Shown: piece after piece, positions 1-7,657 of the stretch
Layout of the letters: every line of letters starts with the position of its first letter
Numbering within the stretch: position 1 is the stretch's first letter
Source of the DNA: an uncultured Saprospiraceae bacterium
Lineage (GTDB): Bacteria > Bacteroidota > Bacteroidia > Chitinophagales > Saprospiraceae
DNA length: 34,899 nt
Direction: 5' to 3'
Assembly: GCA_937981555.1 (NCBI GenBank)
Contig: CALJOK010000081.1
Span: 1 to 34,899, forward strand
Position numbers and translations under genes: made by a program
Notes under the pieces: generated by a model
What the model was told of the DNA's origin: nothing
Database searches by the model: none
The model's input: only the letters and a program-made list of their open reading frames with translations

Positions 1-1
1 C

Positions 2-112
2 TTGATGCAAAACGAAAAATCGTGGAAGCGAAAGGCGTTTAAATGGAAAGCCATTCAAGAAAATTTAGGTCTTATGTTTGGTGACCGTTTTCTTAAATGG
101 CTTGATAAATAA
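2..112 (+). CDS. C-terminal end of an unidentified protein (partial gene)
   Basis: An open frame runs from the left edge of the window to a TAA stop at 110-112 and gives 36 residues of a C-terminus rich in Lys and Trp, ending in FGDRFLKWLDK. A bidirectional terminator follows 45 bp later, consistent with this being a real gene end. The start and most of the gene lie outside the window, and I do not recognise the family from this short tail. Confidence 0.55.
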   Translation: MMQNEKSWKRKAFKWKAIQENLGLMFGDRFLKWLDK

Positions 113-149
113 TTTTTGACACACTTTATGGGCTAGTCCCTTTTTCAAA

Positions 150-196
150 AAGAAAAACCTGTCAGAACATTTTGTACTGACAGGTCTTTCTTTCCA
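150..196. terminator. Bidirectional intrinsic terminator between convergent genes
   Basis: A perfect 9-bp stem (ACCTGTCAG at 157-165, CTGACAGGT at 177-185) with an 11-base loop is flanked by an A-rich run on the left and a T-rich run (CTTTCTTTCC) on the right. It therefore has a T-rich tail on either strand. It sits exactly between the converging partial plus-strand gene and the minus-strand T9SS gene. Confidence 0.8.
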
Positions 197-215
197 AATT
201 TCAATACACAAATCA

Positions 216-1037
216 CTATAATCTAATCACTACTTTTTCCACATCCACTACAATTCCATCTTTTTTTATTTGATAAAAATAAACTCCATTTTTCCAATCA
301 CTACAATCAATAGAAGTCAGATGCTGATTAATTCGTTGAGTAACAATAGCTTGGCCTAAGTTATTAAACACACTCATTTCAAAACCATTTAAAGCAAGAG
401 TACTCGAAAAAGATAGGTTAATCCAATCAGAAGTCGGATTTGGGAAAACATTTATTTGTTCACTTAGGTATGGGGTAAAATTTTTAGAGGCAAGACTATC
501 TGGAATAATCGCCACACTATCCACCACTACTGTAAACCAATTATCTATGGCTTCATAAACAAAAGCAATATGTCCTTCAGTAGCTATAAATGGAATTTCG
601 ACACCAGCAGTATCAATCGTATTTGTCCCAACAGTCGAACCAGTCAAATCCAATATTTCAATATAATCTCCATCATTCGGATCTTTACTTCCATCACTAA
701 ACCAAATCCCAAAATAATCTAAATTAGTCACTCCAATTAGCGCAAAAACATTTCCTTGAAAACTTAATTTGGAAGTAGAATGAAAATTTATCGTTGGCGA
801 AACCATCCAGTCACGAATCGTATCACCTTGCGTATTCCCCACAGGATAATCATGGCTGATAGCTCCAGTCGAAAAATTCCAGTCAAATAAACTGGAAGGA
901 GTCAAACGATATTGAGTCCACTCATTTTGTTCATCTACTGTCTGCCATCCTGCTGAATAGGGAAGGTCTTCAACTTGAGCGAGAATGGAAGTGGTCAAGA
1001 GAAAAAGAAAAATGAAGTGTAATTTTTTTAATAGCAT
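216..1037 (-). CDS. T9SS-sorted secreted protein, choice-of-anchor-J-like domain
   Basis: A 273-aa protein with a Sec signal peptide (about residues 1-20, ending SILAQ). Residues ~25-180 resemble the choice-of-anchor J / MAM-like beta-sandwich seen in Bacteroidota secreted proteins: an aromatic-rich N-terminus, then WMVSPTINF followed by a strand starting LSFQGN. Residues ~195-273 form a type A T9SS sorting domain with FPNPTSDWINL, a GVYFYQI segment and a basic end (KVVIRL). The protein should cross the outer membrane by T9SS and be released or attached to the surface. Ligand or substrate is unknown. It is the last gene of a minus-strand run, but a terminator-like hairpin separates it from the upstream gene, so it probably has its own promoter. 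Confidence 0.85.
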   Translation of the reverse strand: MLLKKLHFIFLFLLTTSILAQVEDLPYSAGWQTVDEQNEWTQYRLTPSSLFDWNFSTGAISHDYPVGNTQGDTIRDWMVSPTINFHSTSKLSFQGNVFALIGVTNLDYFGIWFSDGSKDPNDGDYIEILDLTGSTVGTNTIDTAGVEIPFIATEGHIAFVYEAIDNWFTVVVDSVAIIPDSLASKNFTPYLSEQINVFPNPTSDWINLSFSSTLALNGFEMSVFNNLGQAIVTQRINQHLTSIDCSDWKNGVYFYQIKKDGIVVDVEKVVIRL

Positions 1038-1061
1038 TGCTTTTTGTTTTAGAGCATATTT

Positions 1062-1085
1062 ATAAAAATGATGTCCATCATTTTG
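1062..1085 (-). terminator. Terminator-like perfect palindrome
   Basis: AAAATGATG (1065-1073) and CATCATTTT (1076-1084) form perfect 9-bp arms around two bases. Read on the minus strand the hairpin lies just after the YdjM-family gene and ends in TTTTTA, as expected for a weak intrinsic terminator. It could also be an operator for the next gene. Confidence 0.5.
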
Positions 1086-1139
1086 TAAGACTCTATTTTA
1101 GCTGAAATGGTTTGGGGAAAACTATTTTGCAATCGCTAA

Positions 1140-2102
1140 TTATTTACCATGTGTTCCAGAAGAAAACTGAAAACTACCATCTTTCTTTGGCTTCAAAATA
1201 AAATAACCCATGGTTGGAGATTTTCCACTTTTGGTTTTAACCACTCCACGCATGTCTACTTGCAAATTATAAAACAGTAATTGGTCGCCATCTTTTTCTA
1301 CTGTATAAAAACCTTTGGCAAACCATTTCATTAATTGAACTAACTCTGGATTTACATCATCGAGTAATTCATTGTTGGTAGGAAAGTACTCCAAAGGAAA
1401 ATTTTCATTTTGGAAGGATGAATATTTTTGCAGATAAATACCATCAGTTGTTTTGGCAACGCCATACCAATTGATATTTGCAATTCCGACAGGCATGGTG
1501 AGCAAAGACGAATAATGGATGTTTTGCTTGTTGAAAGAAGATTGAAAATGGTTTTCCACTTGACTTTTATGACCTAGAGTAAACAACAAATAAAGAGAAC
1601 TAACAACAATTCCAATTTGATTAAAAATAGCTTGCGAAGGCTTATTTTTAAAAACCAATAAACTTCCTACCAATCCAATCAATAAAGGAATCGTATAAAC
1701 TGGGTCAACTACATTCACAGAATCAAACCCAATTCGCTCATTTGAAAATGGTAAATATAATTGCGTTCCATAGGCCGTAAAAGCATCCAACAACATATGT
1801 GTAAATAATGCTAACCATGCAAAAGTAACCATTCGCTGAAATGAAATATCCTTCGTCCACTTTACTCGTTTGAAAATAAATGCTAAGAACAATGCGCCTA
1901 GAATACTAAATAAAATAGAATGACTAAAGCCTCGATGTATACTCAACATTTCCAACTTGTCATAAAAAAGAAAAAATACTACATCAAGATCTGGAATGGT
2001 AGCTACAGCCGCACCAAGGATAGCTCCTTTGCTTCCTATTTTTTTTCCTAAAACTGCTTCGCCTATTGCTGCCCCAAGTGCGGCTTGTGTCAAACTATCC
2101 AT
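1140..2102 (-). CDS. YdjM/DUF457-family inner-membrane metal-dependent hydrolase
   Basis: A 320-aa multi-span membrane protein. The N-terminus MDSLTQAALGAAIGEA, the acidic IPDLD motif (residues 36-40), HRGFSHS (56-62) and FTHMLLDAFTAYG (100-112) are the conserved elements of the DUF457/YdjM family, which are membrane proteins with His/Asp residues placed for metal binding. About five hydrophobic segments lie between residues 25 and 180; the last ~140 residues form a soluble domain. Substrate and physiological role are not established for the family in Bacteroidota. The N-terminal signature fits the chosen ATG. It is transcribed in the same direction as both neighbours without tight coupling (74 bp from the upstream gene). 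Confidence 0.88.
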   Translation of the reverse strand: MDSLTQAALGAAIGEAVLGKKIGSKGAILGAAVATIPDLDVVFFLFYDKLEMLSIHRGFSHSILFSILGALFLAFIFKRVKWTKDISFQRMVTFAWLALFTHMLLDAFTAYGTQLYLPFSNERIGFDSVNVVDPVYTIPLLIGLVGSLLVFKNKPSQAIFNQIGIVVSSLYLLFTLGHKSQVENHFQSSFNKQNIHYSSLLTMPVGIANINWYGVAKTTDGIYLQKYSSFQNENFPLEYFPTNNELLDDVNPELVQLMKWFAKGFYTVEKDGDQLLFYNLQVDMRGVVKTKSGKSPTMGYFILKPKKDGSFQFSSGTHGK

Positions 2103-2176
2103 TGTCGATTTTTTTGAACAACAAAATTAGAATAGTTTTCGAAGATATTATTTTTTAAAAATGGGATTAATCAAAA

Positions 2177-3658
2177 TCATCTTTTTAAAATTCTCCCCAG
2201 AATTCTCTTATCCTCGAAATCAACCACCAAAAAATAAACTCCACTCTTAATTCCAGAAAGATCAATTCTCTCATCCCTAAACACTCCTTCGGAAACAATC
2301 CTACCCAGAACATCCAACACCTTCACATGTCCAAATTCAATACCTTCAATTCTAATCATACCAGTCGTAGGGTTTGGAAAAAAACTAACTTTTAAATCAT
2401 CCACCAATTCAGTTGATACATCAAGACAAGCCATTTCAACTTCTTCCCTTGAACCACATCTGATAGCATTAAAAAAATGAGCTGTATTGTTAGGAATGGA
2501 AATATATTCACAAATACTAGCTATCGCACAATTAGAAAGAAGGGGATTATTAACGATAATAATTTGGTCAATAATCATGGGATCTAAATTTTCCAAAGCA
2601 GTTAAATCAACTATGGAATCATTAAATCCAATAAACAACATACCATTAAGTGTAGTTAAATTTTCCACACCATCTAAGTTTGTCATTTGTGTGTTTTCCA
2701 TGATGCGCAAAACTCCATCTATATCCGAAAGGTTGATTAGCCCAATTAGATTTTCTAAACTATCATTTAAGGTTACAGATAAATCACCTTGGATATGAGT
2801 AAGATTTGCTAATCCAGTTAAGTTGGTTAAAGCATCATTATTAATAATATTCACGTCCAATTCTACTGTCGTCAAATTTTCCAAACCACTCAAGTCAGTC
2901 AATAAGGAATTCCCATTGATGTTTAATCTACCTTCGACAGTTGTCAGATTATGCAAGCCATTTAAATTTTCTAAAACTAGATTATTCTGAACCCCCAAGT
3001 ATCCATGAACGACCGATAAGATTTCTAAGCTGCTAATATCTTCAAGTGATGTATTCGAGGATACTTCAATATTTCCTCCTATGGAATCTATGTTTTCTAT
3101 TCCGTTTAGGTTAGTCAATGCTGGATTATTATTGATGAAAAAATAATCTCCGACTGTGGTTAAATTACTCAGACTATTTATGGTGGTTATCTGGCTATTA
3201 TCTACTAGATCAAATCCACCTCCAATCGAATCTAGATTTTCAAAACCATTTAAATTAGTCAACAAATGATTTCTATAGACTGAAAAAGTTCCATGGACAG
3301 CCTCCAGATTTCCCAAGCCACTTAAACTAACCAAAGCAGGATTGTCACCAATTCTCGAATTTCCTTGACCTATGGAGACGATATTATTTAAACCAGTTAG
3401 GTTGGTCAAAAGTGCATTATTATTTATTCTTAAATAGCCATCAATAGAAGTGAGTTGTGCCAGTTCATCAAGATTGGAAATGTTGGAATCGCCTTCAATT
3501 TTTACATCTCCTATAATCTGAGAACAAGTAGGATAATTCATTGGGAAATCATCAACTTCTGTTTGAGTATTAAACGTAATTCCTAAAGGGAGGCAAGTTT
3601 GCGCAGCTAAAAAAGTACAACTAAAAATAAAAATAGATTGTAAAAGAACTGTTTTCAT
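2177..3658 (-). CDS. T9SS-sorted secreted protein with leucine-rich-like (receptor L) repeats
   Basis: A 493-aa protein with signal peptide MKTVLLQSIFIFSCTFLAAQ. Residues ~45-375 consist of about fourteen ~23-residue repeats of the form NLTGLxNLTxIxGxLxIxxNxxL, the pattern of receptor L-domain / leucine-rich-like solenoids in Bacteroidota surface proteins. After a short Cys-containing cap (NCAIASICEYI, CGSREE) comes a type A T9SS sorting domain from ~415 (FFPNPTTGMIRI, KSGVYFLVV, ending ILKR). It is predicted to be exported and to bind a protein or glycan ligand; the ligand is unknown. The repeats make the DNA internally repetitive, which could confuse assembly or repeat finders. Confidence 0.88.
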   Translation of the reverse strand: MKTVLLQSIFIFSCTFLAAQTCLPLGITFNTQTEVDDFPMNYPTCSQIIGDVKIEGDSNISNLDELAQLTSIDGYLRINNNALLTNLTGLNNIVSIGQGNSRIGDNPALVSLSGLGNLEAVHGTFSVYRNHLLTNLNGFENLDSIGGGFDLVDNSQITTINSLSNLTTVGDYFFINNNPALTNLNGIENIDSIGGNIEVSSNTSLEDISSLEILSVVHGYLGVQNNLVLENLNGLHNLTTVEGRLNINGNSLLTDLSGLENLTTVELDVNIINNDALTNLTGLANLTHIQGDLSVTLNDSLENLIGLINLSDIDGVLRIMENTQMTNLDGVENLTTLNGMLFIGFNDSIVDLTALENLDPMIIDQIIIVNNPLLSNCAIASICEYISIPNNTAHFFNAIRCGSREEVEMACLDVSTELVDDLKVSFFPNPTTGMIRIEGIEFGHVKVLDVLGRIVSEGVFRDERIDLSGIKSGVYFLVVDFEDKRILGRILKR

Positions 3659-3936
3659 AATTAAGTTTTTTGAAAAATGATTTAAAGAAAACTAGATGAA
3701 ATAATGTTTTTGTAAAAATTAATCTTTTAATTAAGAATACTCAACTTAAGAGGGTTGAAAGAGATTTAATAGAGGATGAATGGGTAATCTGTTTTCCTTA
3801 TTCCTTTTTGATTTTCAATTTAGTAAAAAAAAATAGGGTCAAATCCCATCCAACCCCAATTAATTCCCACTCAGCTACATCGGTTTTCTCCATATAAATA
3901 ATCCAGTTATTTTTATCTTAGAGAAAAAACAAAAGT

Positions 3937-4710
3937 ATGTTTCAACGAATAAAATACAGTTTTCCCATTTTGGTTTTTGGAATTGGACTATGGTTAAGTT
4001 TTCCATCGTGCAAGCATGAACCATTATTTGATGATATAATCGATCCAATAGACACTACTTCAAATCCAATGGACACGATACCTGTGGATTCTATGCCAGT
4101 AGATACTTTTGGGATTCCTTGCGATCCAGATGTGATTTATTTTGAGCAAGATGTCTTGCCGATATTACAATCTAATTGTGCCTTTTCAGGATGTCATGAT
4201 GTAGCCTCGGCACAAGACGGAGTGATCCTGGTGGACTATGATTATGTGATTCAAACGGCAGATGTGGAACCTTTTAATTTGAATGATAGTGAAATATATG
4301 AAGTTTTAGTAGATAGTGATTTAGACGACCGAATGCCACCTGCTCCAACTCCAGCTATGAGTCAAGATCAAATAAATATTATTGCGGCTTGGATTTTACA
4401 AGGAGGATTAAATTTGGAATGTGACCCAAATGCAGGAGGGTGCGATACGGAAAATATTAGTTTTTCAGATTTTGTAAAACCATTGTTACAAAACCAATGT
4501 CAAGGTTGTCACAGCGGTGCAACTCCGTCTGGTGGAATTGATTTGACGACTCATGTTAACATTAAGACCTATGCAGATAATGGAAAATTAATTGGTTCGA
4601 TTGACCATCAAGCAGGTTTTGAAGCGATGCCTCAAGGTGGGGCAAAAATAGATGATTGTAGTATTGATAAAATAAAAAGCTGGGTTGACGCGGGAGCGTT
4701 GGATAATTAA
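3937..4710 (+). CDS. Di-heme c-type cytochrome lipoprotein
   Basis: A 257-aa protein with a lipoprotein signal ending LSFPSC, lipidated Cys at residue 25. A Pro/Asp/Thr-rich spacer (~38-58) leads to two cytochrome c domains. The first has an expanded heme motif, C81-AFSG-C86-H87 (CX4CH), with DRMPPAP (Met133) as likely axial ligand. The second has the usual C188-QG-C191-H192 with AMPQGG (Met231). CX4CH heme sites are known in other cytochromes and common in this Bacteroidota group. It should be anchored in the envelope and carry electrons. It opens the redox cluster; the next gene begins 13 bp after its stop and resembles its C-terminal domain. Confidence 0.87.
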   Translation: MFQRIKYSFPILVFGIGLWLSFPSCKHEPLFDDIIDPIDTTSNPMDTIPVDSMPVDTFGIPCDPDVIYFEQDVLPILQSNCAFSGCHDVASAQDGVILVDYDYVIQTADVEPFNLNDSEIYEVLVDSDLDDRMPPAPTPAMSQDQINIIAAWILQGGLNLECDPNAGGCDTENISFSDFVKPLLQNQCQGCHSGATPSGGIDLTTHVNIKTYADNGKLIGSIDHQAGFEAMPQGGAKIDDCSIDKIKSWVDAGALDN

Positions 4711-4723
4711 TATTGAAAAATTA

Positions 4724-5086
4724 ATGATGAAGAATATTGTAATTGTATTGTTTTTATTACTCGGACTTGGAGGTTGTTACTATGACGTGGAAGAAGATAT
4801 TTATCCAACCACCGAATGTTCCACCGAGGATATGAGTTACCAAACTGATATTTTTCCAATCATAAATGATAACTGTTTGGGGTGTCATGATGCAGCGAGC
4901 AACTTTGGAGGGATTACAATTGAGGGCTATGATTTATTAAAAAACTTTGTGGATAATGGCCAATTGGTTGGAGTGATTAAGCATGAATCTGGTTTTTCTC
5001 CTATGCCTAAAAATACGACTAAATTACTCGATTGTGAAGTCGAAAAAATTGAAGCATGGATTGTCAATGGTGCTCCAAACAATTAA
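4724..5086 (+). CDS. Mono-heme c-type cytochrome lipoprotein
   Basis: A 120-aa lipoprotein. I place the start at the ATG at 4724 (or the next one at 4727), because the signal peptide MMKNIVIVLFLLLGLGGC begins there with lipidated Cys18; an upstream TTG at 4685 would overlap the previous gene and spoil the signal. One heme site, C51-LG-C54-H55, lies in INDNCLGCHDAASNFGGI, and SPMPKN (Met94) is the likely sixth ligand. From about residue 38 it aligns with the second domain of the preceding cytochrome (NFVDNGQLVG and the CEVEKIEAW ending correspond to TYADNGKLIG and CSIDKIKSW), so the two probably arose by duplication. It lies in an operon-like run, 27 bp before the next gene. Confidence 0.82.
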   Translation: MMKNIVIVLFLLLGLGGCYYDVEEDIYPTTECSTEDMSYQTDIFPIINDNCLGCHDAASNFGGITIEGYDLLKNFVDNGQLVGVIKHESGFSPMPKNTTKLLDCEVEKIEAWIVNGAPNN

Positions 5087-5113
5087 TTTACATTTTCTCA
5101 AAACAATCTAATT

Positions 5114-5530
5114 ATGAAAAAATATTTGAAATACATTTTGCTTTTGACAGTTGTTGGAGGAGTGGGGTTTTATTTTTATAGTAACAAACCTCACAAAAAT
5201 ATGACTAAAGCTGCTGTTGAAATGCAACTTTCTTCAATTCAACTTTTTGCCGATTTTGAAAATAATGAGGAAGAAGCAAATGGGAAATATTTAGATAAAA
5301 TTATGGAGGTGTCAGGAAAAGTAAAAGAAATATCCTTGGATGAAGAAGGAAGAACCAGTATCACACTTGAAAGTGGTAGCGAAATGTTTGGAGTGATTTG
5401 CCAATTAGATAATTTAACCAAACATGCTCGAACAAATTTTAAAGAAGGAGAAGAAATAAAATTAAAAGGAATTTGCACAGGTGTATTGATGGATGTGATT
5501 TTAGTTCGCTGTGTAGAAATTAAAGCATAA
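5114..5530 (+). CDS. Membrane-anchored OB-fold (tRNA_anti-like) protein
   Basis: A 138-aa protein with one N-terminal membrane segment (residues 4-22) and a C-terminal ~95-residue domain resembling the tRNA_anti-like OB-fold family of small Bacteroidota envelope proteins: YLDKIMEVSGKVKEIS, then SITLESGSEMFGVICQL, then a closing EEIKLKGICTGV strand with a final Cys-containing strand. Members are extracytoplasmic; despite the family name there is no reason to expect tRNA binding. Function is unknown. It sits between the cytochromes and YceI, suggesting an accessory or assembly role in the same envelope module. Confidence 0.75.
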   Translation: MKKYLKYILLLTVVGGVGFYFYSNKPHKNMTKAAVEMQLSSIQLFADFENNEEEANGKYLDKIMEVSGKVKEISLDEEGRTSITLESGSEMFGVICQLDNLTKHARTNFKEGEEIKLKGICTGVLMDVILVRCVEIKA

Positions 5531-5574
5531 TTATAAAACTTATTCCAATACCTATTTTTAATAAAAATTTAAAC

Positions 5575-6138
5575 ATGAAAAAAATAATCTTTTTAGTATT
5601 TGTAAGTGTATTGTTTTTAACTCAATCAATACAAGCTCAGAAATATTTTACTCGAACAGGTAATATTGTATTTTCATCAGAAGCTCCGATGGAAAAAATC
5701 GAAGCCTCTAATCAAAAAGCAACTAGCGTACTTGATGCTAAATCTGGAAAAATGGAGTTCGCAGTTTTGATCAAAGCTTTCCAATTTGAAAAAGCATTGA
5801 TGCAAGAACACTTCAATGAAAATTATATGGAAAGCGATAAATTTCCAAAGGCATTATTTAAAGGTGCGATTGTCGATATGTCAAAAATTGATTTGTCAAC
5901 TGACGGAACCTACGCGGTAAAAGTTAAAGGAGATTTAACGATTCATGGCGAAACGAAAGAAGTGGAAACGGATGGAAACATCGAAGTAAAAGATGGGAAA
6001 ATTTCAGCAACTTCCACTTTCGAAATTGAAGTGGCAGATTTTAAAATTGAAATTCCAAAAGTCGTGCGAGACAATATTGCAAAGATCGTATCCATCACCA
6101 TAAATATTGATTACGAATTGTTTAAGAAAAAATCATAA
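5575..6138 (+). CDS. YceI-family periplasmic lipocalin-like protein
   Basis: A 187-aa protein with signal peptide ending SIQAQ and a full YceI beta-barrel domain: YFTRTGNIVFSSEAP, an HFNENYMESDKFPKA helix-loop, GDLTIHGETKEV, and a terminal ITINIDYELF strand. YceI proteins bind polyisoprenoids or quinone-like lipids in a hydrophobic cavity, and in some bacteria are linked to electron transfer. Its place between cytochromes and a beta-barrel protein fits a lipid or quinone carrier for the cluster, which is inference. A hairpin with a T-run follows the gene. Confidence 0.9.
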   Translation: MKKIIFLVFVSVLFLTQSIQAQKYFTRTGNIVFSSEAPMEKIEASNQKATSVLDAKSGKMEFAVLIKAFQFEKALMQEHFNENYMESDKFPKALFKGAIVDMSKIDLSTDGTYAVKVKGDLTIHGETKEVETDGNIEVKDGKISATSTFEIEVADFKIEIPKVVRDNIAKIVSITINIDYELFKKKS

Positions 6139-6160
6139 ATCTGTCGAGAGAGGCAAATTA

Positions 6161-6220
6161 GCGAAGAGAATGAAGCTAGGGGTATATGAGTTTTATATGC
6201 TTTGATTCTCTGCGCTTTTT
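6161..6220 (+). terminator. Imperfect hairpin with T-run between YceI and DUF5777 genes
   Basis: Arms 6161-6176 (GCGAAGAGAATGAAGC) and 6199-6215 (GCTTTGATTCTCTGCGC) pair over about 14 positions with a few mismatches and are followed by TTTTT at 6216-6220. The hairpin ends 12 bp before the next ATG, so it could partly terminate transcription or shape the mRNA between the two halves of the cluster. Confidence 0.5.
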
Positions 6221-6232
6221 AAAAAATGTGTC

Positions 6233-7132
6233 ATGAAAGTACTTCACTTAATTTTTTGTCTTTGCATAGTTTTGTCGAGCACGCTGGTTATTGGACAAGA
6301 CGATGAAATGGATTTATTGTCCATGTTGGAAGAAGAAGAAACCACCGATTTTGCTACCGCAGCATTTAAAACTAATCGGGTAATAAATTTGCATTCTATC
6401 GAAAGCACCGCTGGGGGAGTGATGGATATAAAAATTTCTCATCGGTTTGGTTTTCTAAATGGAGGACTTTATGAATTGTTTGGCTTGGATGGAGCGTCGA
6501 TTCGAATTGGCGCAGATTATGGCATTACGGATAATATAACTGTTGGATTTGGGAGAAGTAGTTTTGAAAAAACATTAGATGGGTTTTTAAAATATCGTTT
6601 TCTTAGGCAAAGTTCAGGTAAAAGAGAGATGCCAATCACCGCTGCCATTTTAGCAAGCTCAGCGATCAAAACAGTCAAGTGGCAAGATCCTGATCGAGAA
6701 AATTATTTTAGTTCTCGAATGTATTATACTTATCAACTTATCGTTGGTCGAAAATTTAGTAAAACATTTTCATTGCAATTGTCTCCAACTGTTGTTCATC
6801 GGAATTTGATTAAAACTAATTTGGAAAAAAACGATGTCTATTCATTAGGTGCAGCCACCCGAATTAAGCTTACCAAAAGGATTGCGATTAATGCAGAATA
6901 TATCTATGTTTTTGAAAATCAGTTAGCGCCAGGTTATCGAAATTCTTTTTCTTTAGGATTTGATATTGAAACAGGAGGACATGTTTTTCAATTACATTTT
7001 ACGAATTCTACCTCGATGATTGAAAAAGGTTTTATTGCTGAAACTACAGGTAATTGGACTGACGGTGGAGTACATTTTGGTTTTAATGTGTCGAGAGTTT
7101 TTACGCTTCGAAAAGCAAAGATTCATAAATAA
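6233..7132 (+). CDS. DUF5777-family outer-membrane beta-barrel protein
   Basis: A 299-aa protein with signal peptide MKVLHLIFCLCIVLSSTLVIG, a short acidic stretch (DDEMDLLSMLEEEE), then a barrel domain with features of DUF5777: TAAFKTNRVINLHSIES, HRFGFLNGG, IRIGADYGITDNITVGFGRS, and regularly spaced alternating strands to the C-terminus. It is predicted to sit in the outer membrane. The family often accompanies cytochrome/YceI genes in Bacteroidota (from memory). Biochemical function is unknown; a role as outer-membrane partner of the neighbouring lipoproteins is inference. It is 11 bp before the redoxin gene. Confidence 0.85.
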   Translation: MKVLHLIFCLCIVLSSTLVIGQDDEMDLLSMLEEEETTDFATAAFKTNRVINLHSIESTAGGVMDIKISHRFGFLNGGLYELFGLDGASIRIGADYGITDNITVGFGRSSFEKTLDGFLKYRFLRQSSGKREMPITAAILASSAIKTVKWQDPDRENYFSSRMYYTYQLIVGRKFSKTFSLQLSPTVVHRNLIKTNLEKNDVYSLGAATRIKLTKRIAINAEYIYVFENQLAPGYRNSFSLGFDIETGGHVFQLHFTNSTSMIEKGFIAETTGNWTDGGVHFGFNVSRVFTLRKAKIHK

Positions 7133-7143
7133 AAACAAAAACT

Positions 7144-7647
7144 ATGAAAAGATTTATTTTTATAACAGTACTTCTACATTTTTCCTTTTTTGCTTTTACT
7201 CAAAACAAATATGGTGTTTATGTTTTTGTAGCGGAGAAATGCCCGATTAGTATTTATATGGCAAAACCATTACAAGAGGCCTTTCAAAAGTATGGAAATG
7301 AAGTTGACTTTTATACTGTTTTTCCAATGAGGAATAGTACCAATGAAACAGCGCAAAAGTTTTTAGAAAAATATCATCTTACCGATTTTAAAATAAAATT
7401 AGATAACTATCAAGGTTTCTCTAAGAAATTAGGAGCGACGATTACACCTGAAGTTATTGTTTTGGATGCTCAAGGAGAAGTTGCCTTTCGAGGAAGAATT
7501 AGTAATGCCTACAGGGCTCCTGGGAAGATGAAACATGGTGTAAGGAAAAATGAACTAGTTGAAGTTTTGCAAAAACTGACCAATGGAGAAAGTATCGAAC
7601 AACCATGGTCACCAGCAGTAGGATGTTATATTACTTTTCATAATTAA
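7144..7647 (+). CDS. Redoxin / thioredoxin-fold exported protein
   Basis: A 167-aa protein with signal peptide ending FAFTQ. The thioredoxin-like fold is seen in YGVYVFVAEKCPIS (a single active-site Cys33, where CXXC thioredoxins have a second Cys), the cis-Pro segment ATITPEVIVLD (98-108) and the following GEVAFRGRI strand. A second Cys, Cys161, lies in PAVGCYI near the C-terminus and could be its partner. In some bacteria, including planctomycetes as I recall, a redoxin of this kind is the N-terminal part of a larger protein that continues into a heme c and copper monooxygenase module; here that module is the next gene, 10 bp away. A role in copper or heme-site redox maintenance is inferred. 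Confidence 0.78.
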   Translation: MKRFIFITVLLHFSFFAFTQNKYGVYVFVAEKCPISIYMAKPLQEAFQKYGNEVDFYTVFPMRNSTNETAQKFLEKYHLTDFKIKLDNYQGFSKKLGATITPEVIVLDAQGEVAFRGRISNAYRAPGKMKHGVRKNELVEVLQKLTNGESIEQPWSPAVGCYITFHN

Positions 7648-7657
7648 TTAATTAAAA

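Noticed and set aside
2487-3500. Regular repeats suggestive of CRISPR or tandem DNA repeats
   Set aside because: The periodicity comes from the ~23-residue leucine-rich-like repeats of the encoded protein; units vary in sequence and there are no spacers.
4685-4723. Upstream TTG start for the second cytochrome
   Set aside because: It would overlap the preceding gene and place charged residues before the lipoprotein signal; ATG at 4724 gives a normal signal.
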